A stretch of 64,000 bases of DNA from Actinophytocola oryzae (GTDB taxonomy: Bacteria; Actinomycetota; Actinomycetes; Mycobacteriales; Pseudonocardiaceae): assembly GCF_004364325.1 (NCBI RefSeq), contig NZ_SOCP01000019.1, forward strand, positions 155,521-219,520, given 5' to 3'. Shown here one piece after another: positions 35,561 through 44,391 of the stretch. Position numbers and translations under genes: made by a program. The notes beneath the pieces are model-generated. The model saw only the letters and a program-made list of their open reading frames with translations, had not been told where the DNA came from and searched no databases. The first letter of the stretch is position 1. The number at the start of each line of letters is the position of its first letter.

Positions 35561-36432
35561 CGACGATCGACCAGGAGCGGGCGCCCCGCACAGCGGCGGC
35601 ACCCCGACGGACGAGCGACACCCGTCGGTCGTTCGGCAGGCGCGTCGCCGGGTTCGTCGGCAAGTGGCTCGTGTTCGCCGTGTGCGTCGTGCTGTGGCAG
35701 CTCGCCACGGTGTCCGCGGACGAGCCGTACTTCCCCACCCCTCAGGTCATCGGGTCGAAGATGGTCGACCTGTGGCTGTCGGGTCCCCCGGCGCACCTGT
35801 TCCTCACCGACCAGGTCGCCGTCGACGTACTGCCCAGCGTGCTGCGAATCCTCGGCGGCTGGGCCGCCGCGAGTGTGATTGGCATCACATTGGGTCTGGT
35901 GCTCGGCAGGTCTGACAAGGCCTACGACTACCTGTCCCCCACGCTCAACTTCCTCAGGTCGATACCCCCGCCCGCGCTGCTGCCGGTGTTCTTCGTGCTG
36001 TTCCCCCTCGGCACGCCGATGCAGCTTGCGATGATCATCTTCGGGGTCATCTGGCCGATCTTGCTCAACACCATCGACGGTGCCCATACGCTGGACGAAA
36101 CGGTTGTCGAGACGACCAGGAGCATGCGACTCTCGAAGCTCCGGTTCCTCGCGACCGTCGTGTTCCCGGCAGCCCTGCCGAAAATCTTCGCCGGCCTGCG
36201 GGTGAGCCTCTCGCTCGCGCTGATCCTGATGGTCATCTCCGAGCTGAAGGGCGGCGACGACGGTTTGGGCGCCCAGATGATCTTGGCCCAGCGGAACTTC
36301 GACCTGCCCGCCATGTGGGCTGGAATCGTTCTGCTTGGCATACTCGGATATGTCCTGAACGCACTGCTGCTCGCCGTGCAGAACCGGGTGATCGGCTGGC
36401 ACACCAGGTCTAAGAGTCTCACCGGGAGGTAG
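35557..36432 (+). CDS. ABC transporter permease (SsuC/TauC-type), second copy
   Basis: Encodes 291 residues from ATG 35557, overlapping the previous stop by four bases. It has a ~35-residue hydrophilic N-terminus, then about six membrane segments; EPYFPTPQVIGSKM and the EAA loop TTRSMRLSKLRFLATVVFPAALP are diagnostic. It is diverged from the first permease, consistent with an old heterodimer rather than a recent duplication. The ATPase follows eight bases later. Confidence 0.9.
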   Translation: MTTIDQERAPRTAAAPRRTSDTRRSFGRRVAGFVGKWLVFAVCVVLWQLATVSADEPYFPTPQVIGSKMVDLWLSGPPAHLFLTDQVAVDVLPSVLRILGGWAAASVIGITLGLVLGRSDKAYDYLSPTLNFLRSIPPPALLPVFFVLFPLGTPMQLAMIIFGVIWPILLNTIDGAHTLDETVVETTRSMRLSKLRFLATVVFPAALPKIFAGLRVSLSLALILMVISELKGGDDGLGAQMILAQRNFDLPAMWAGIVLLGILGYVLNALLLAVQNRVIGWHTRSKSLTGR

Positions 36433-36440
36433 ACCGTCCC

Positions 36441-37253
36441 ATGCTGGACGTGACCGGAATCAGTCACACCTACGGGTCGGGCGCGAAGACCCACACCGCG
36501 CTCGGGAACATCACCTTCACCGTGGAGAAGGGTGAGATCGTCTGCATCGTCGGGCCGTCAGGCTGTGGCAAGTCGACGCTGCTGCGTGCGATCTCTGGCC
36601 TGATGCCGCCTACAGCGGGCGCGTCGCGGTTCATGGACACCCCGATCAAGTCGGTGCCCGAGGACCTCGCGTTCGTCTTCCAGGAGTACAGCAAGTCCCT
36701 CTTCCCCTGGCTCACCGTACGGGGAAACGTGGCCTTCCCGCTGAAGGCACGCGGCATGTCGCGCAAACGGCGTAACAGAGCCGTCGAGGAGGCACTCGCC
36801 TCCGTCGGGCTCGCCGCGGCCGTCGACAAGTACCCCTGGCAGCTCTCCGGCGGCATGCAGCAGCGCGTGGCGATCGCCCGCGCGCTGGTGTGCGAGCCGG
36901 CTCTGCTGCTGATGGACGAGCCCTTCGCCTCGGTCGACGCGCAGACCAGGGCCGAGCTGGAGGACCTGCTCCTCCGGGTCCGCGCCGACTACAACACCAC
37001 CGTGTTACTCGTCACGCACGACATCGACGAGAGCGTCTACCTTTCCGACCGGGTGCTCGTGCTGTCGAAGGCACCGAGCACGATCGTCGCCACCATCGAC
37101 GTGACCCCGCTCGGTCCCATGCGGGACCAGATCACCACCAAGGAGACCGACGAGTTCGTCCACCTGCGCGGCGAAGTGGCCCGTCTGCTTCGTTACGGGC
37201 ACGTGGACGAGAACGATCGACTTGGTGTACCTGCTCGAGCAGTCGCGGAGTAG
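36441..37253 (+). CDS. ABC transporter ATP-binding protein (SsuB/TauB-type)
   Basis: Encodes 270 residues. Walker A GPSGCGKSTLL, Q-loop FVFQEYSKSLFPW, signature LSGGMQQRVAIARAL, Walker B LLLMDEPFASVD and the H-loop VTHD are all intact. The Q-loop PW and RADYNTT segments fit the nitrate/sulfonate/taurine ATPase group. It energises the two permeases encoded upstream; UbiX starts four bases after its stop. Confidence 0.93.
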   Translation: MLDVTGISHTYGSGAKTHTALGNITFTVEKGEIVCIVGPSGCGKSTLLRAISGLMPPTAGASRFMDTPIKSVPEDLAFVFQEYSKSLFPWLTVRGNVAFPLKARGMSRKRRNRAVEEALASVGLAAAVDKYPWQLSGGMQQRVAIARALVCEPALLLMDEPFASVDAQTRAELEDLLLRVRADYNTTVLLVTHDIDESVYLSDRVLVLSKAPSTIVATIDVTPLGPMRDQITTKETDEFVHLRGEVARLLRYGHVDENDRLGVPARAVAE

Positions 37254-37256
37254 ACC

Positions 37257-37829
37257 ATGTCCCTCTCCTCAAGACGCATGGTCGTCGGCATCTCCGGGGC
37301 GTCCGGTGCGGTCTACGGCATACGACTGCTCGAGGCGCTGCGGAAGGTCGACGTCGAGACCCATCTGGTGATCACCCGCAGCGGCAAGCGGACGATCTTC
37401 CACGAGACCAACCTCAAGATCGAGGACGTCCGTACCCTCGCGGACGCCTACTACCCGAGCGAGGACATCGGCGCGGCCATCTCGTCCGGCTCGTTCCGAA
37501 CGATGGGCATGGTCGTCGCGCCGTGCTCCATCCGCTCCCTGTCGGAGATCGCGTACGGCAACACCACGAGCCTGCTCACGCGGGCCTGTGACGTGGCACT
37601 GAAGGAGCGCCGCAAGGTGGTCCTGATGCTGCGGGAGACGCCGCTGCGCCTGACCCACCTCAAGGCGATGCAGGCCGCTGCCGAGGACGGTGCGCTGATC
37701 ATGCCGCCCGTGCCGGCGTTCTACACGCGACCCGAGTCGCTGGAGGACATCATCGACCACACGGTCGGTCGAGTCCTCGACTACTTCGACATCGAGACGG
37801 ACCTGGTCCGTCGGTGGGGAGAGGATTAA
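37257..37829 (+). CDS. ubiX: UbiX-family flavin prenyltransferase
   Basis: Encodes 190 residues, the full family length. The FMN-binding start VVGISGASGAVYGIRLLEAL, the VITRSGKRTI segment, GMVVAPCSIRSLSEIAYG and VLMLRETPLRLTHLKAMQAA are characteristic. The enzyme joins a dimethylallyl group to FMN to make prenyl-FMN, the cofactor of UbiD enzymes, one of which is encoded 48 bp downstream. The tight link to a transporter indicates catabolism of an imported acid rather than ubiquinone synthesis, which actinobacteria lack. Confidence 0.93.
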   Translation: MSLSSRRMVVGISGASGAVYGIRLLEALRKVDVETHLVITRSGKRTIFHETNLKIEDVRTLADAYYPSEDIGAAISSGSFRTMGMVVAPCSIRSLSEIAYGNTTSLLTRACDVALKERRKVVLMLRETPLRLTHLKAMQAAAEDGALIMPPVPAFYTRPESLEDIIDHTVGRVLDYFDIETDLVRRWGED

Positions 37830-37877
37830 CAACATGCTGGTCGCACCACGGGAGCGACGCGAAGGAGGCGGCCGCGG

Positions 37878-39380
37878 ATGAGCGGAGCGCCCCATCCACC
37901 ACTGCACGACCTCAGCGGCATCATCGAGGCGCTGGACAAGGCCGGGCAGTTGATCAGGGTCAAGTCCGAGATAGACCCGGTGCACCAGCTGGCCAGCGTC
38001 GCGTCCCACTTCGAGGGACGCGCGCAGGCCGTGCTGTTCGAGAACGTGCGTGGCCACGAACACCCCGTGTTCACCGGCCTGTACTGGTCCCGCTCCCTAC
38101 TCGCCGAGCTGATCGGCGCCGAGGAGAAGAAGCTCGCCTCGCACATCGCGGGCAAGGTCGCGCAGTGGCAGAACGACCCGCACCACAAGGCCGTCGAGCC
38201 ACAGGTCGTCGAGACGGGACCGGTACGCGAGTACACCCAGCCCGTCGTCGACCTGTTCAAGCTGCCGATCCCCACGCACGCCGAGCGTGACGGCGGCCCG
38301 TACATCGACGCGGGCGTGGTGGTCGTGAGCGACCCGGAGACGAACGTCCGCAACGCGTCGATCCAGCGGTTCCAGCTGGTCGACCGGGACCGCCTGCACA
38401 TCAACATCGACGCGGGTCGCCACCTGCAGATGGCGCTCGACCACGCGAAACGGCGTGGCGAGACGCTGAAGTTCTCGCTGAACATCGGCGTCGGGCCGGG
38501 CGTGCACTTCGCCGCCGCGACCCCGGCCGAGGCGGCTCCGCCGGACACCGACGAGCTCGGCATCGCGTCGGTGTTCCACGGTGACCCGATGGAGCTGCTG
38601 CGCGGCGACCTGCCCGGTGTCGAGCTGGTCGCGCACGCCATGTACTCGCTCGAGTGCGAGATCGAGCCTGGCGAGGTGGCCGACGAGGGCCCGTTCGCCG
38701 AGGTCACCGGGTACTACGCGAAGGTCGCGCCCCGGCCGGTCGTGCACGTGCGTGCCGTCCACCACCGGCGCGACCCGATCTTCCAGACGATCCTGTGCGG
38801 CAAGGAGGTCTGGAACTCGGCAGGCGTGCTCGGTGAGGCCAGCGTGCTCGCCTCGGTGAGCAAGCAGGTGCCGGGCATCAAGGACGTGTACTTCCCGCAC
38901 GGCGGCTGCGGCTTCTACCACGCGGTGGTGCAGATCGAGCAGAAGCGGGCCGGGTTCGCCCAGCTCGCGGTGCTGTCCGCGATGGCGGCCTTCCCGCCGC
39001 TGAAGATGGTCACGGTCGTCGACGAGGACGTGGACATCCGCGACGCGTCCGACGTGGAGTGGGCCATGACCACCCGGATGGACCCGACCACCGGCGTGAT
39101 CACCGTGCCGGCGGTCTTCGGTCACGGCCTGAACCCGACCTTCCCCGAGTACTTCGGCGCGAAGATCGGTTTCAACGCCACGTTCCCGTTCCCGAAGACG
39201 TACTCCTACGAGCGCGTCCGCTGGAAGGAGCACTCGATCGACGGCCTGGACATCGACGTGCCGGAGCCCGGGGCGCCGGAACAGTCCGTCGTGGACAAGT
39301 GGACGGCGGCGGAGCGCGCCGAGCGGGCCGCACCGGCATCGTCCACGAGCGACCGGAGGAGCTCCGGCGTGGCGGGCTGA
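37878..39380 (+). CDS. ubiD: UbiD-family (prenyl-FMN) decarboxylase
   Basis: Encodes 500 residues from ATG 37878, eleven bases after GGAGG. The acid-base triad of the family is present: Arg164 in NASIQRFQ and Glu270/Glu275 in EGPFAE, equivalent to Arg173, Glu277 and Glu282 of the fungal Fdc1 enzyme. N-terminal LHDLSGIIEALDKAGQLIRV and the GGCGFYHAVVQI segment are typical. It reversibly (de)carboxylates an alpha,beta-unsaturated or aromatic acid using prenyl-FMN from UbiX. The substrate is unknown; the coupled NMT1-type importer favours an aromatic carboxylate. A strong terminator follows. Confidence 0.92.
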   Translation: MSGAPHPPLHDLSGIIEALDKAGQLIRVKSEIDPVHQLASVASHFEGRAQAVLFENVRGHEHPVFTGLYWSRSLLAELIGAEEKKLASHIAGKVAQWQNDPHHKAVEPQVVETGPVREYTQPVVDLFKLPIPTHAERDGGPYIDAGVVVVSDPETNVRNASIQRFQLVDRDRLHINIDAGRHLQMALDHAKRRGETLKFSLNIGVGPGVHFAAATPAEAAPPDTDELGIASVFHGDPMELLRGDLPGVELVAHAMYSLECEIEPGEVADEGPFAEVTGYYAKVAPRPVVHVRAVHHRRDPIFQTILCGKEVWNSAGVLGEASVLASVSKQVPGIKDVYFPHGGCGFYHAVVQIEQKRAGFAQLAVLSAMAAFPPLKMVTVVDEDVDIRDASDVEWAMTTRMDPTTGVITVPAVFGHGLNPTFPEYFGAKIGFNATFPFPKTYSYERVRWKEHSIDGLDIDVPEPGAPEQSVVDKWTAAERAERAAPASSTSDRRSSGVAG

Positions 39381-39392
39381 ACGACAGACACG

Positions 39393-39426
39393 AAACGGGG
39401 CTCCCGATGTTCTGGGAGCCCCGTTT
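39393..39426. terminator. Terminator of the ABC-ubiX-ubiD operon
   Basis: Perfect 13-bp stem AAACGGGGCTCCC / GGGAGCCCCGTTT with an 8-nt loop, followed by TTCCG. It starts 13 bp after the ubiD stop and also precedes the stop of the converging membrane protein gene. Confidence 0.85.
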
Positions 39427-39439
39427 TCCGTGTCGAGCG

Positions 39440-40270
39440 TCAGCTACCTGCCGCGGCGCCCTTCGGATCACCGAGGCACTGCACCAGACCGGGCTTGGGC
39501 TCCGGGTAGACGTAGGCGCTCAGCGAGTCCTGCGGACAGCCGCTCTCGTCCGCGGTCTGCAGCAGCTGCGTGACCTTGAACGTGGCCTTCGCGTCCGCGC
39601 AGTCGACCTTGGTGTCGACCTGGTCGCCCGCCACGTAGCAGTCGCCGACCTTCGCGTTCAGGATCAGGCACAGCAGCAGGTCGGAACCGCGGCCGCCGGT
39701 CTCGGTGTAGCCGACGTACGCCGACTTGTCACCGCCCGGGCAGTCCTTCGACGCGTCGTCGAAGGTGGCGCCCACCTTGTAGCTCGCGCCGGGGTCGCCA
39801 CAGTCGACCTTGTCCACGTCCGCGTTGGAGATGCTCGCCTCGTTGACCTTGATGCAGTCGCCGACGTTCGAGCTGGACGGCGCGGTGCCCCAGTTCTTGA
39901 TGACGAAGAAGCCGGCGATGGCGACGACCACGACCGCGATGCCGATCTTGATGTACAACGCGGTCTTGTTCGGCTTGGCGGACGGCGGGGGCGGAGGCGG
40001 CGTCGGGTAGGACGCGGGCGGCGCGCCACCGGGGCCACCGGGCGGGCCGAAGCCGCCCCCGGCCGGGCCACCGGGGCCACCCTGGCCGTTGCCGAAAGGC
40101 TGCCCCTGGGGCGGCGGGCCGTTGAACTGCTGGCCCTGCGGCGGCGGGGCGCCGTACGGCTGGCCACCGGGCGGTGTCTGCGGCGGGCGCTGCTGCCCGT
40201 ACGGCTGGCCGCCCTGCGGCGGCCCGTACGGGCCTTGTCCGCCCGGCGGCGGATAGTTCGGAGAGTTCAT
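39440..40270 (-). CDS. LppU-like membrane-anchored Cys-rich protein, copy 1
   Basis: Encodes 276 residues from ATG 40270. Residues 1-~100 are a Pro/Gly/Gln-rich cytoplasmic tail with repeated GQPYG/GPPPQGQ pieces; a single membrane segment (about 105-125) precedes an extracellular domain with two tandem cysteine repeats, each of the form GDCIKV...C...Y-V...CP...Y...LCL or CL. The pattern recalls the LppU/SCO3897-type proteins of actinobacteria (moderate confidence). A paralogue with the same plan lies 153 bp upstream on the same strand. Function is unknown; disulphide-bonded surface domains are expected. Confidence 0.78.
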   Translation of the reverse strand: MNSPNYPPPGGQGPYGPPQGGQPYGQQRPPQTPPGGQPYGAPPPQGQQFNGPPPQGQPFGNGQGGPGGPAGGGFGPPGGPGGAPPASYPTPPPPPPSAKPNKTALYIKIGIAVVVVAIAGFFVIKNWGTAPSSSNVGDCIKVNEASISNADVDKVDCGDPGASYKVGATFDDASKDCPGGDKSAYVGYTETGGRGSDLLLCLILNAKVGDCYVAGDQVDTKVDCADAKATFKVTQLLQTADESGCPQDSLSAYVYPEPKPGLVQCLGDPKGAAAGS

Positions 40271-40423
40271 GTGCACCCCTCGCACAACATGACGAAGCTC
40301 TGGTTTGGTTCGGAGAGCAGCAATGTACGCGACTGGACTGACACTCATGTGCGGACCCGGCAAAATACTCGCCGTAACCGTTTGTGGACAACGGAAAGTC
40401 ACCGGACGAACGCGGACGGCGCC

Positions 40424-41344
40424 CTAACTCGCCGGTGCCACAAGGCAAATCGTGAGCGGCGGCTGCGGATAGGTGATGACCTCGGTGGCCTCGTCACCAC
40501 ACTTCGTCTCGTCGTCGACCCCGTCGAAGACGCCGACCACGCGGTGTGTCGCGGTCGGTGCCGTGCACTCCGCGCGCTTGTCCTCGCTGTCGGACACCTC
40601 GAGACAGTCGCCTTCCTTCACGTTGAGCTGCAGGCACAGCAGGAGCGTGCCTTCCTCGGTGTAGGAGACGTACTGGTCGTTCGGGCAGTCGCCGGTGCTG
40701 GTCTCCTCGCGCGTCGCGACCTTGTAGATGGCCTCGGGCGTCGAGCAGTCGACCGTCTCGATGTCCGCGTCGGTCGAACTGGCCACGTTGACCTTGATGC
40801 AGTCACCGGGCTGGGCGTCCACGGCGTCGCCCCCGCCCGGGTCCGCTGTGGTCGTGTCCTCCTCGGTCGTGGTCTCCTCGTCCGAAGTGGACGTCTTGTC
40901 CGGTGTGCTGCTGGTGGTCGTACCACCACCGGCCGTGTTGTTGTCGTCGCCTTTGGTGGCGAGGTAGATCCCGAACCCGGCGCCGCCGAGGACGAGCAGC
41001 GCGACGACGACGATCGCGATGATCTTGCCGGTCTGCCTCCTGGGCGGTTCCGGCGGAAAACCGCCGCCGAACTGGCCGTACTGAGGTTGTTGCCCGAACT
41101 GCTGCGTCGCGCCGTACTGTGGGGTCTGCCCGTACTGACCGCCGTACTGCTGCTGGCCCGGCGGGGGCAGCGGGGGCTGCGGACCGAGTTGCTGGGTCTG
41201 GTCGTTGCCCCACTGACCGCCGTACTGGGGCTGCTCCGGCGGTCTGGGTTGGCCATACTGGCCGTAGCCGCCTCCCGACTGCGGGCCCCAGGGTTCCTGG
41301 TTGGGCTGCCCGTACGGTCCCGGTTGGTGGGGAGGCGTCGTCAT
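40424..41344 (-). CDS. LppU-like membrane-anchored Cys-rich protein, copy 2
   Basis: Encodes 306 residues from ATG 41344. A Gln/Pro/Gly/Tyr-rich N-terminus of ~100 residues, a membrane segment (about 107-129), a Thr/Ser/Glu-rich stalk and the same double cysteine repeat (GDCIKVN...CS...GDCLEV...CL) as the neighbour. The two copies share architecture but little exact sequence, so the duplication is old. It diverges from the XPB helicase gene across 86 bp. Confidence 0.78.
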   Translation of the reverse strand: MTTPPHQPGPYGQPNQEPWGPQSGGGYGQYGQPRPPEQPQYGGQWGNDQTQQLGPQPPLPPPGQQQYGGQYGQTPQYGATQQFGQQPQYGQFGGGFPPEPPRRQTGKIIAIVVVALLVLGGAGFGIYLATKGDDNNTAGGGTTTSSTPDKTSTSDEETTTEEDTTTADPGGGDAVDAQPGDCIKVNVASSTDADIETVDCSTPEAIYKVATREETSTGDCPNDQYVSYTEEGTLLLCLQLNVKEGDCLEVSDSEDKRAECTAPTATHRVVGVFDGVDDETKCGDEATEVITYPQPPLTICLVAPAS

Positions 41345-41430
41345 AATCGCAATCTAGCGCTGCGGGATTGTGCAGGACCAACCGGTTGTTGTGACATTTG
41401 CGATGTCAAAGCCGAGGGGAACGCCAAGAA

Positions 41431-43092
41431 GTGACTGATGGACCACTGATCGTCCAGTCTGACAAAACGCTGCTGCTCGAGGTCGACCACCCGCGTTCGG
41501 GCGACGCACGGATCGCGATCGCGCCGTTCGCGGAGTTGGAACGCGCGCCGGAGCACGTGCACACCTACCGGATCACGCCGCTCGCGCTGTGGAACGCCCG
41601 CGCCGCCGGTCACGACGCCGAGCAGGTGGTGGACGCACTCACCGTGTTCAGCCGGTACCCGGTCCCCCAGCCACTGCTGATCGACATCGTCGACACCATG
41701 GGCCGGTTCGGCCGCCTGCAGCTCGCCAACCACCCGGCGCACGGCCTGGTGATGACCACCACCGACCGCGCCGTGCTCGAGGAAGTGCTGCGGCACAAGA
41801 AGATCTCGCCGATGCTCGGTGCGCGCATCGACGACGACACGGTCGTCGTGCACCCCTCGGAGCGCGGCAGGCTCAAGCAGGCGCTGCTCAAGGTGGGCTG
41901 GCCCGCCGAGGACCTGGCCGGGTACGTCGACGGCGAGGCCCACCCGATCGAGCTGGTGGAGGAGGGCTGGCACCTGCGCGACTACCAGCGCATGGCGGCG
42001 GAGACGTTCTGGGCGGGCGGTTCCGGCGTGGTCGTGCTGCCGTGTGGTGCCGGCAAGACGCTGGTCGGCGCCGCCGCGATGGCACACGCCAAGGCCACGA
42101 CGCTGATCCTGGTGACGAACACGGTCGCCGGACGGCAGTGGAAGCGTGAGCTGATCGCGCGCACGTCGCTGACCGAGGAGGAGATCGGCGAGTACTCCGG
42201 CGAGCGCAAGGAGATCCGGCCGGTCACGATCGCGACCTACCAGGTGATGACCCGCAAGTCGAAGGGCGAGTACCGGCACCTGGACCTGTTCGACTCCAGG
42301 GACTGGGGCCTGGTCGTGTACGACGAGGTGCACCTGCTGCCCGCGCCGGTGTTCCGCATGACCGCGGACCTGCAGTCGAGGCGGCGCCTCGGCCTGACCG
42401 CGACGCTCGTCCGCGAGGACGGCCGCGAGGGTGACGTGTTCTCGCTGATCGGACCGAAGCGGTACGACGTGCCGTGGCGGGACATCGAGGCACAGGGCTG
42501 GATCGCGCCCGCCGAGTGCGTCGAGGTCCGCGTGACGCTCACGGACGCGGAACGCCTCTCCTACGCGACGGCCGAGCCGGAGGAGCGGTACAAGCTCTGC
42601 TCCACAGTGGACAGCAAGATCCCGGTGGTGCGCAAGATCCTCCAGAAGCACCCCGGTGAGCCGACGCTCGTGATCGGGGCCTACCTCGACCAGCTGGAGA
42701 TCCTGGGTGCCGAGCTGGAGGCGCCGATCATCCAGGGCTCGACGAGGAACGCCGAACGGGAGCGGCTGTTCGACCTGTTCCGCCGCGGCGAGCTGCGCAC
42801 GCTCGTGGTGTCGAAGGTGGCCAACTTCTCCATCGACCTGCCGGAGGCGTCGATCGCCGTGCAGGTGTCCGGCACGTTCGGCTCCCGCCAGGAGGAGGCC
42901 CAGCGGCTGGGGAGGTTGTTGCGCCCCAAGGAGGACGGCCGCCAGGCCCACTTCTACTCGGTGGTCTCCCGCGACACCCTGGACACCGAGTACGCCGCGC
43001 ACCGCCAGCGCTTCCTCGCCGAACAGGGCTACGCGTACACGATCAGGGATGCGGACGACTTCCTCGGCCCCGAGCTGCCGTCGATCAGCTAG
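41431..43092 (+). CDS. xpb: XPB/Rad25-type DNA repair helicase
   Basis: Encodes 553 residues from the GTG at 41431. An N-terminal damage-recognition-like domain, then Walker A LPCGAGKT (203-210), DEVH box (298-301), motif III LGLTATLVREDG including the RED motif specific to XPB, and motifs V-VI ending QRLGRLLRPK. Bacterial XPB is an ATP-dependent 3'-5' helicase thought to act in DNA repair. In mycobacteria it is adjacent to the helicase-associated protein (Rv0861c/Rv0862c, from memory); here they are 15.5 kb apart. A dyad TGACAT-N5-ATGTCA (41392-41408) lies just upstream. Its stop codon overlaps that of the converging PPOX gene in a shared CTAG. Confidence 0.93.
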   Translation: MTDGPLIVQSDKTLLLEVDHPRSGDARIAIAPFAELERAPEHVHTYRITPLALWNARAAGHDAEQVVDALTVFSRYPVPQPLLIDIVDTMGRFGRLQLANHPAHGLVMTTTDRAVLEEVLRHKKISPMLGARIDDDTVVVHPSERGRLKQALLKVGWPAEDLAGYVDGEAHPIELVEEGWHLRDYQRMAAETFWAGGSGVVVLPCGAGKTLVGAAAMAHAKATTLILVTNTVAGRQWKRELIARTSLTEEEIGEYSGERKEIRPVTIATYQVMTRKSKGEYRHLDLFDSRDWGLVVYDEVHLLPAPVFRMTADLQSRRRLGLTATLVREDGREGDVFSLIGPKRYDVPWRDIEAQGWIAPAECVEVRVTLTDAERLSYATAEPEERYKLCSTVDSKIPVVRKILQKHPGEPTLVIGAYLDQLEILGAELEAPIIQGSTRNAERERLFDLFRRGELRTLVVSKVANFSIDLPEASIAVQVSGTFGSRQEEAQRLGRLLRPKEDGRQAHFYSVVSRDTLDTEYAAHRQRFLAEQGYAYTIRDADDFLGPELPSIS

Positions 43093-43526
43093 TCCGCGAG
43101 GTCGGCCTGGGCGAAGACCTTCGTGATGCGGGCGCGGACCAGCAGCTCGCCGGCTACGGCGTTGCGCCTGCCGTAGGCCGGGCCGGCTTCGGGGCCCATG
43201 TACCGGGTGCCGAGCCGGACCGCCCAGTCGAGCATCGCGTCGAGGTCCTCGGAGACGGTGGCCTCGGCGGTGAACTGGACGAACGAGTAGTTCGGCTCCT
43301 GGAGGTCGACGGACATCGACAGCCGTGGGTCACGCCGGATGGCGTGGCCCTTGACCGTGGTGGCGCCGGTCGTGAACACGATGTGGTCGCCTGCCTCGTC
43401 GGTGTCGATCAGGAACCAGATCGGCGCCACGTGCGGCGACCCGTCCTTGCGCACCGTGGCCAGCTTGCCGGTCCTCGTGCCGTGCATGGCGAACGCGAGC
43501 CACTCGTCCCGCTCCATGAAGTGCAT
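43089..43526 (-). CDS. PPOX-class, probably F420-dependent, oxidoreductase
   Basis: Encodes 145 residues from ATG 43526. A split-barrel flavin/F420 binding protein: AMHGTRTGKLATVRKDGSPHVAPIWFLID and FTTGATTVKGHAIRRDPRLSMSVDL are typical of actinobacterial F420-dependent PPOX-class proteins. These reduce small molecules or bind biliverdin/flavin; the substrate is unknown. The other possible starts are GTG 43544 and ATG 43517. It forms a run with the serine hydrolase and CapA genes (33- and 22-bp gaps). Confidence 0.87.
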   Translation of the reverse strand: MHFMERDEWLAFAMHGTRTGKLATVRKDGSPHVAPIWFLIDTDEAGDHIVFTTGATTVKGHAIRRDPRLSMSVDLQEPNYSFVQFTAEATVSEDLDAMLDWAVRLGTRYMGPEAGPAYGRRNAVAGELLVRARITKVFAQADLAD

Positions 43527-43559
43527 GCCGCCATCCTGCCCCACGGGCCGGTGACACGC

Positions 43560-44369
43560 TCAGAGTTCGGCGAGCACCGCGTCCGTGAACACCGGCCACG
43601 TCTCGACGGCCCACTGGCCGAAGTTCCGGTCGGCCAGCGCGACACACGCCGCGCCCGCGTCCGGGTCGACCCACAGGAACGTGCCGGACTGTCCGAAGTG
43701 GCCGAACGTCCTCGGCGAGCTGGCCTCGCCCGTCCAGTGTGGACTCTTGTGGTCGCGGATCTCGAAGCCGAGGCCCCAGTCGTTGTTCTCCTGGTAGCCG
43801 TAACCCGGCAGCACGCCGGACATCCCCGGGAACGCCACCGAGGTCGCCTCGTCCAGAGTGGACGGTGAGACCAGGGTCGGCGCCTGGAGCTCGGCGGCGA
43901 AGCGGGCCAGGTCCGCGCACGTCGACACCGCGCCCGCGCCCGCGGTGCCCGCGAGCCTCGTGGACTCCATCTCCAGCGGCGCGAGCACGGCCTCGGTCAG
44001 GTACTCGGCGAACGGGATGCCGGACGCCTCGTGGACCGCGTCGGCCAGCACCTCGAAACCGGCGTTCGAGTACATACGGCGCGTTCCGGGCGCGGCCATC
44101 ACCTTGTGCTCGTCGAACGCGAGCCCGGAGACGTGCGCGACCAGGTGCCGCACGGTCGAGCCCTCCGGTCCGGCGGGCTGGTCCCACTCGACGGCGCCCT
44201 CCTCGACGGCGATCAGCGTCGCGTACGCCGTGAGGAGCTTGGTCACCGAGGCGAGCCTGAACTCGCGTGCCTGCGGGCCTGCCTCACCGAGTACCTCGCC
44301 GCTCGCCGACACGACCGCCACCGCCGCGTTGTCGACCGGCCAGTCGGACACCGCACGCACACTCTCCAT
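43560..44369 (-). CDS. Serine hydrolase (class C beta-lactamase/PBP4* fold)
   Basis: Encodes 269 residues from ATG 44369. The catalytic SxxK is in RLASVTKLL (Ser-Val-Thr-Lys), the YSN motif in MYSNAGFEVLADAV, and a C-terminal HFGQSGTFLWVD (HxG region). No signal peptide, so probably cytoplasmic. Family members are esterases or D-aminopeptidases; the precise role is not evident. The CapA-like gene ends 22 bp upstream on the same strand. Confidence 0.88.
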   Translation of the reverse strand: MESVRAVSDWPVDNAAVAVVSASGEVLGEAGPQAREFRLASVTKLLTAYATLIAVEEGAVEWDQPAGPEGSTVRHLVAHVSGLAFDEHKVMAAPGTRRMYSNAGFEVLADAVHEASGIPFAEYLTEAVLAPLEMESTRLAGTAGAGAVSTCADLARFAAELQAPTLVSPSTLDEATSVAFPGMSGVLPGYGYQENNDWGLGFEIRDHKSPHWTGEASSPRTFGHFGQSGTFLWVDPDAGAACVALADRNFGQWAVETWPVFTDAVLAEL

Positions 44370-44391
44370 GGCACCGACCGTACCGACGGGG

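Noticed and set aside
37257..39380. Ubiquinone biosynthesis function for UbiX/UbiD
   Set aside because: Actinobacteria use menaquinone and the genes are in an operon with an importer, so a catabolic or detoxifying role is more likely.
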